This document shows positions 63,601 through 64,000 of a DNA stretch of 64,000 nucleotides, piece by piece (the first letter of the stretch is position 1; each line of letters begins with the position of its first letter). The stretch covers positions 62,001-126,000 of the forward strand of contig JBKQSS010000075.1 of NCBI GenBank assembly GCA_052143535.1, in the 5' to 3' direction. The notes under the pieces were generated by a model. It saw only the letters and a list, made by a program, of their open reading frames with translations, did not search any database and was not told the DNA's origin. Position numbers and translations under genes: made by a program. This DNA is from JADGRA01 sp052143535 (GTDB lineage: Bacteria > Myxococcota > Myxococcia > Myxococcales > Myxococcaceae).

Positions 63601-63854
63601 GTCTGGCTCTCGATGTGTTCGATGCCACTGACCGTCGTGGTCGCGGCGCGCTCAAACATCGAAGTGATGCGCCCTTCCATCTCCTCGGGAGGAAGGCCCG
63701 TGTAGCTCCAGACGGCCGCGACGACCGGAATGTCAATCTCGGGATAAATGTCTGTTGGCATCCGTCGGATGGTGACGATGCCCATCAGCACGATCAGCAT
63801 CGCCAGCACCACGAAGGTGTAGGGGCGCCGAAGCGCAAGACGAACAATCCACAT
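60663..63854 (-). CDS. RND efflux permease
   Basis: 1063 residues. Twelve helices and two large periplasmic loops. TM4 has GGMALAVGILVDDATVEVEN with the two Asp of the proton relay. MPTDIYPEIDIPVVAAVW near 32 and GTLMSIGVASANSILVVTFA in the second half are typical of multidrug-type RND pumps rather than CusA metal pumps. No outer-membrane factor is nearby, though the operon may extend beyond the adaptor. Confidence 0.93.
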   Translation of the reverse strand: MWIVRLALRRPYTFVVLAMLIVLMGIVTIRRMPTDIYPEIDIPVVAAVWSYTGLPPEEMEGRITSMFERAATTTVSGIEHIESQTLAGVGVVKVFMQEGVSMADAVAQVGAISEPILKQLPPGATPPLIIQYSASNVPILQLGLSSATLNEQQILDLGTNFLRPGLVTVRGAQMPLPVGGKYREIVVDLDPQKLFAWGLSPSGVSSLLAQQNVVLPSGTAKIGRQEYPIIFNGSPPSAAGFNDLPLKYVNGTMVYLRDVAHVRDGFAPQTSVVTIDGTRGALLPILKSQGASTLDVVSGIRSTLPAVQATLPPQLEIHPLFDQSVFVKGAIQGVLREAIIAAGLTGLMMLLFLGSWRSTLIVLISIPLSLLVSVILLDRLGQTLNLMTLGGMALAVGILVDDATVEVENFQRQHAMGKPVVKAILDGAAEIAVPAFVSTLCICIVFVPVTLISGVAKFLFIPLALAVVFAMLTSYFLSRTLVPTLEHYLLGREPPGGTNAPGPIGWLHKSIERGFENLRVVYARGLEAAIHHRRIFLAGFLLFVTASLGLVPLLGTDFFPGVDAGEFRLHVRAPSGTRIEETERLFADVEAQVRKIIPADEIDVVINDIGVPVSGINLVLGDPSMISSADGEMLVSLKANHAPTERYVAALRRELRQTFPNSTFFFLPADISTQVLNFGLSAPLDVRITGPAGNQPANLAIARELSQEMSRIPGAVDVHLAQVPETPELFLDVKRSQATQLGLSMDSIASDVLVSLSSSGQTAPAYWMDPKTRVQYAVAVQTPQFRVDSISALTATPVAATSGPPSAQLLENVATVTPVVGPTNVTHYNIAQSIDVQSNVSGTDLGSVARAVQKLIDRLRHTLPRGTTVLLTGQSQAMDASFVGLGTGILFAVVLVYLLLAVNFQSWLEPFIILMALPGTAAGVVWGLFLTGSTLSIPALMGTLMSIGVASANSILVVTFATEQLAAGDETTQAALEAGRTRLRPVIMTATAMILGMLPMSLGLGDGGEQNAPLGRAVIGGLLLATVSTLFFVPVVFSKLGRRRATELVLGENNGSARDQHGV

Positions 63855-64000
63855 GGGGCGACCCCCATTCGGCGCCGACTGCCCGCGTTGCCGCCGCGGC
63901 TCGGGTTTTGATCCGTCTAGCTGTCAAAACTGCGCGTTGTTGTCGCCTGGTAGGCTACCCGGCCGAGACGGGCTGTGCCAGCGGACGAGGCCGCTAGGAG

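Noticed and set aside
1..64000. CRISPR array, prophage, insertion sequence or integron
   Set aside because: No regularly spaced repeats, transposase, integrase or phage structural genes were recognised on either strand.

Overview
The window is a GC-rich, gene-dense bacterial chromosome segment. It looks like a myxobacterium or close relative (Myxococcota). The grounds are codon use, many lipoproteins and beta-rich secreted proteins, several sigma/anti-sigma pairs, a TPR-CHAT protein, stand-alone response regulators and PadR/LysR/AraC regulators. No rRNA, tRNA, CRISPR array, prophage or insertion sequence was found. The taxonomic call is an inference from gene content only.

Layout. 1-1.6 kb: end of a LivG-type ABC ATPase gene, divergent from a 3-hydroxybutyrate dehydrogenase. 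1.8-8.1 kb (minus strand): a class V PLP enzyme, then a NAD-type formate dehydrogenase in three polypeptides. The catalytic subunit is read through an in-frame TGA (selenocysteine, with a SECIS hairpin directly after it). The iron-sulfur N-terminal part of the same subunit is a separate gene placed last, after a fused NuoE-NuoF subunit. 8.4-10.1 kb: an RNA polymerase omega paralogue, a receiver-only response regulator and a broken bicupin gene. 10.1-13 kb: lipid genes, with a ribbon-helix-helix regulator, desaturase and lipase that overlap end to start, a second desaturase beyond them, and a perfect palindrome at the regulator's start. 13-18.4 kb: a beta-propeller protein, a LysR-peroxiredoxin pair, a PiT phosphate transporter and small proteins. 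18.8-24.4 kb: an RND efflux pair, a 39-residue secreted Cys-Pro peptide, a sigma factor and an overlapping Cys-containing membrane protein. 24.5-28.2 kb: a HTH/periplasmic-binding-fold regulator facing an outer-membrane barrel, a Mop molbindin and a molybdopterin-fold protein, then a DUF3047-type protein. 28.5-33.6 kb: a large fibronectin type III lipoprotein, a phospholipase C-type phosphoesterase and a periplasmic protein. 33.8-40.4 kb: VOC protein, SnoaL-like, FAD oxidoreductase and DUF3556 genes, a PadR regulator with a repeat-rich operator, and an NCS2-like permease. 40.4-48.9 kb: miscellaneous enzymes, small proteins and a zone of gene remnants. 49-53.2 kb: AraC regulator, HAF-repeat protein, ECF sigma and zinc anti-sigma. 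53.5-58 kb: TPR-CHAT protease-like protein and two lipoproteins. 58.1-63.9 kb: a decayed class III alcohol dehydrogenase and a second RND efflux pair.

How the genes fit together. Formate oxidation (Mo/W enzyme with selenocysteine), the PLP desulfurase/lyase-like protein and the Mo-linked cluster at 24.5-27.3 kb suggest a Mo- or W-dependent metabolism with its own metal handling. The cluster at 23.2-24.4 kb looks like a sigma-factor stress module with a metal- or thiol-active peptide. The 51.9-56.3 kb block couples an ECF sigma/anti-sigma pair to a caspase-fold protein. Several genes (9.4, 34.2, 43.2, 48.4-48.8, 58.1 kb) carry in-frame stops or frameshifts. These are either pseudogenes or sequence errors.
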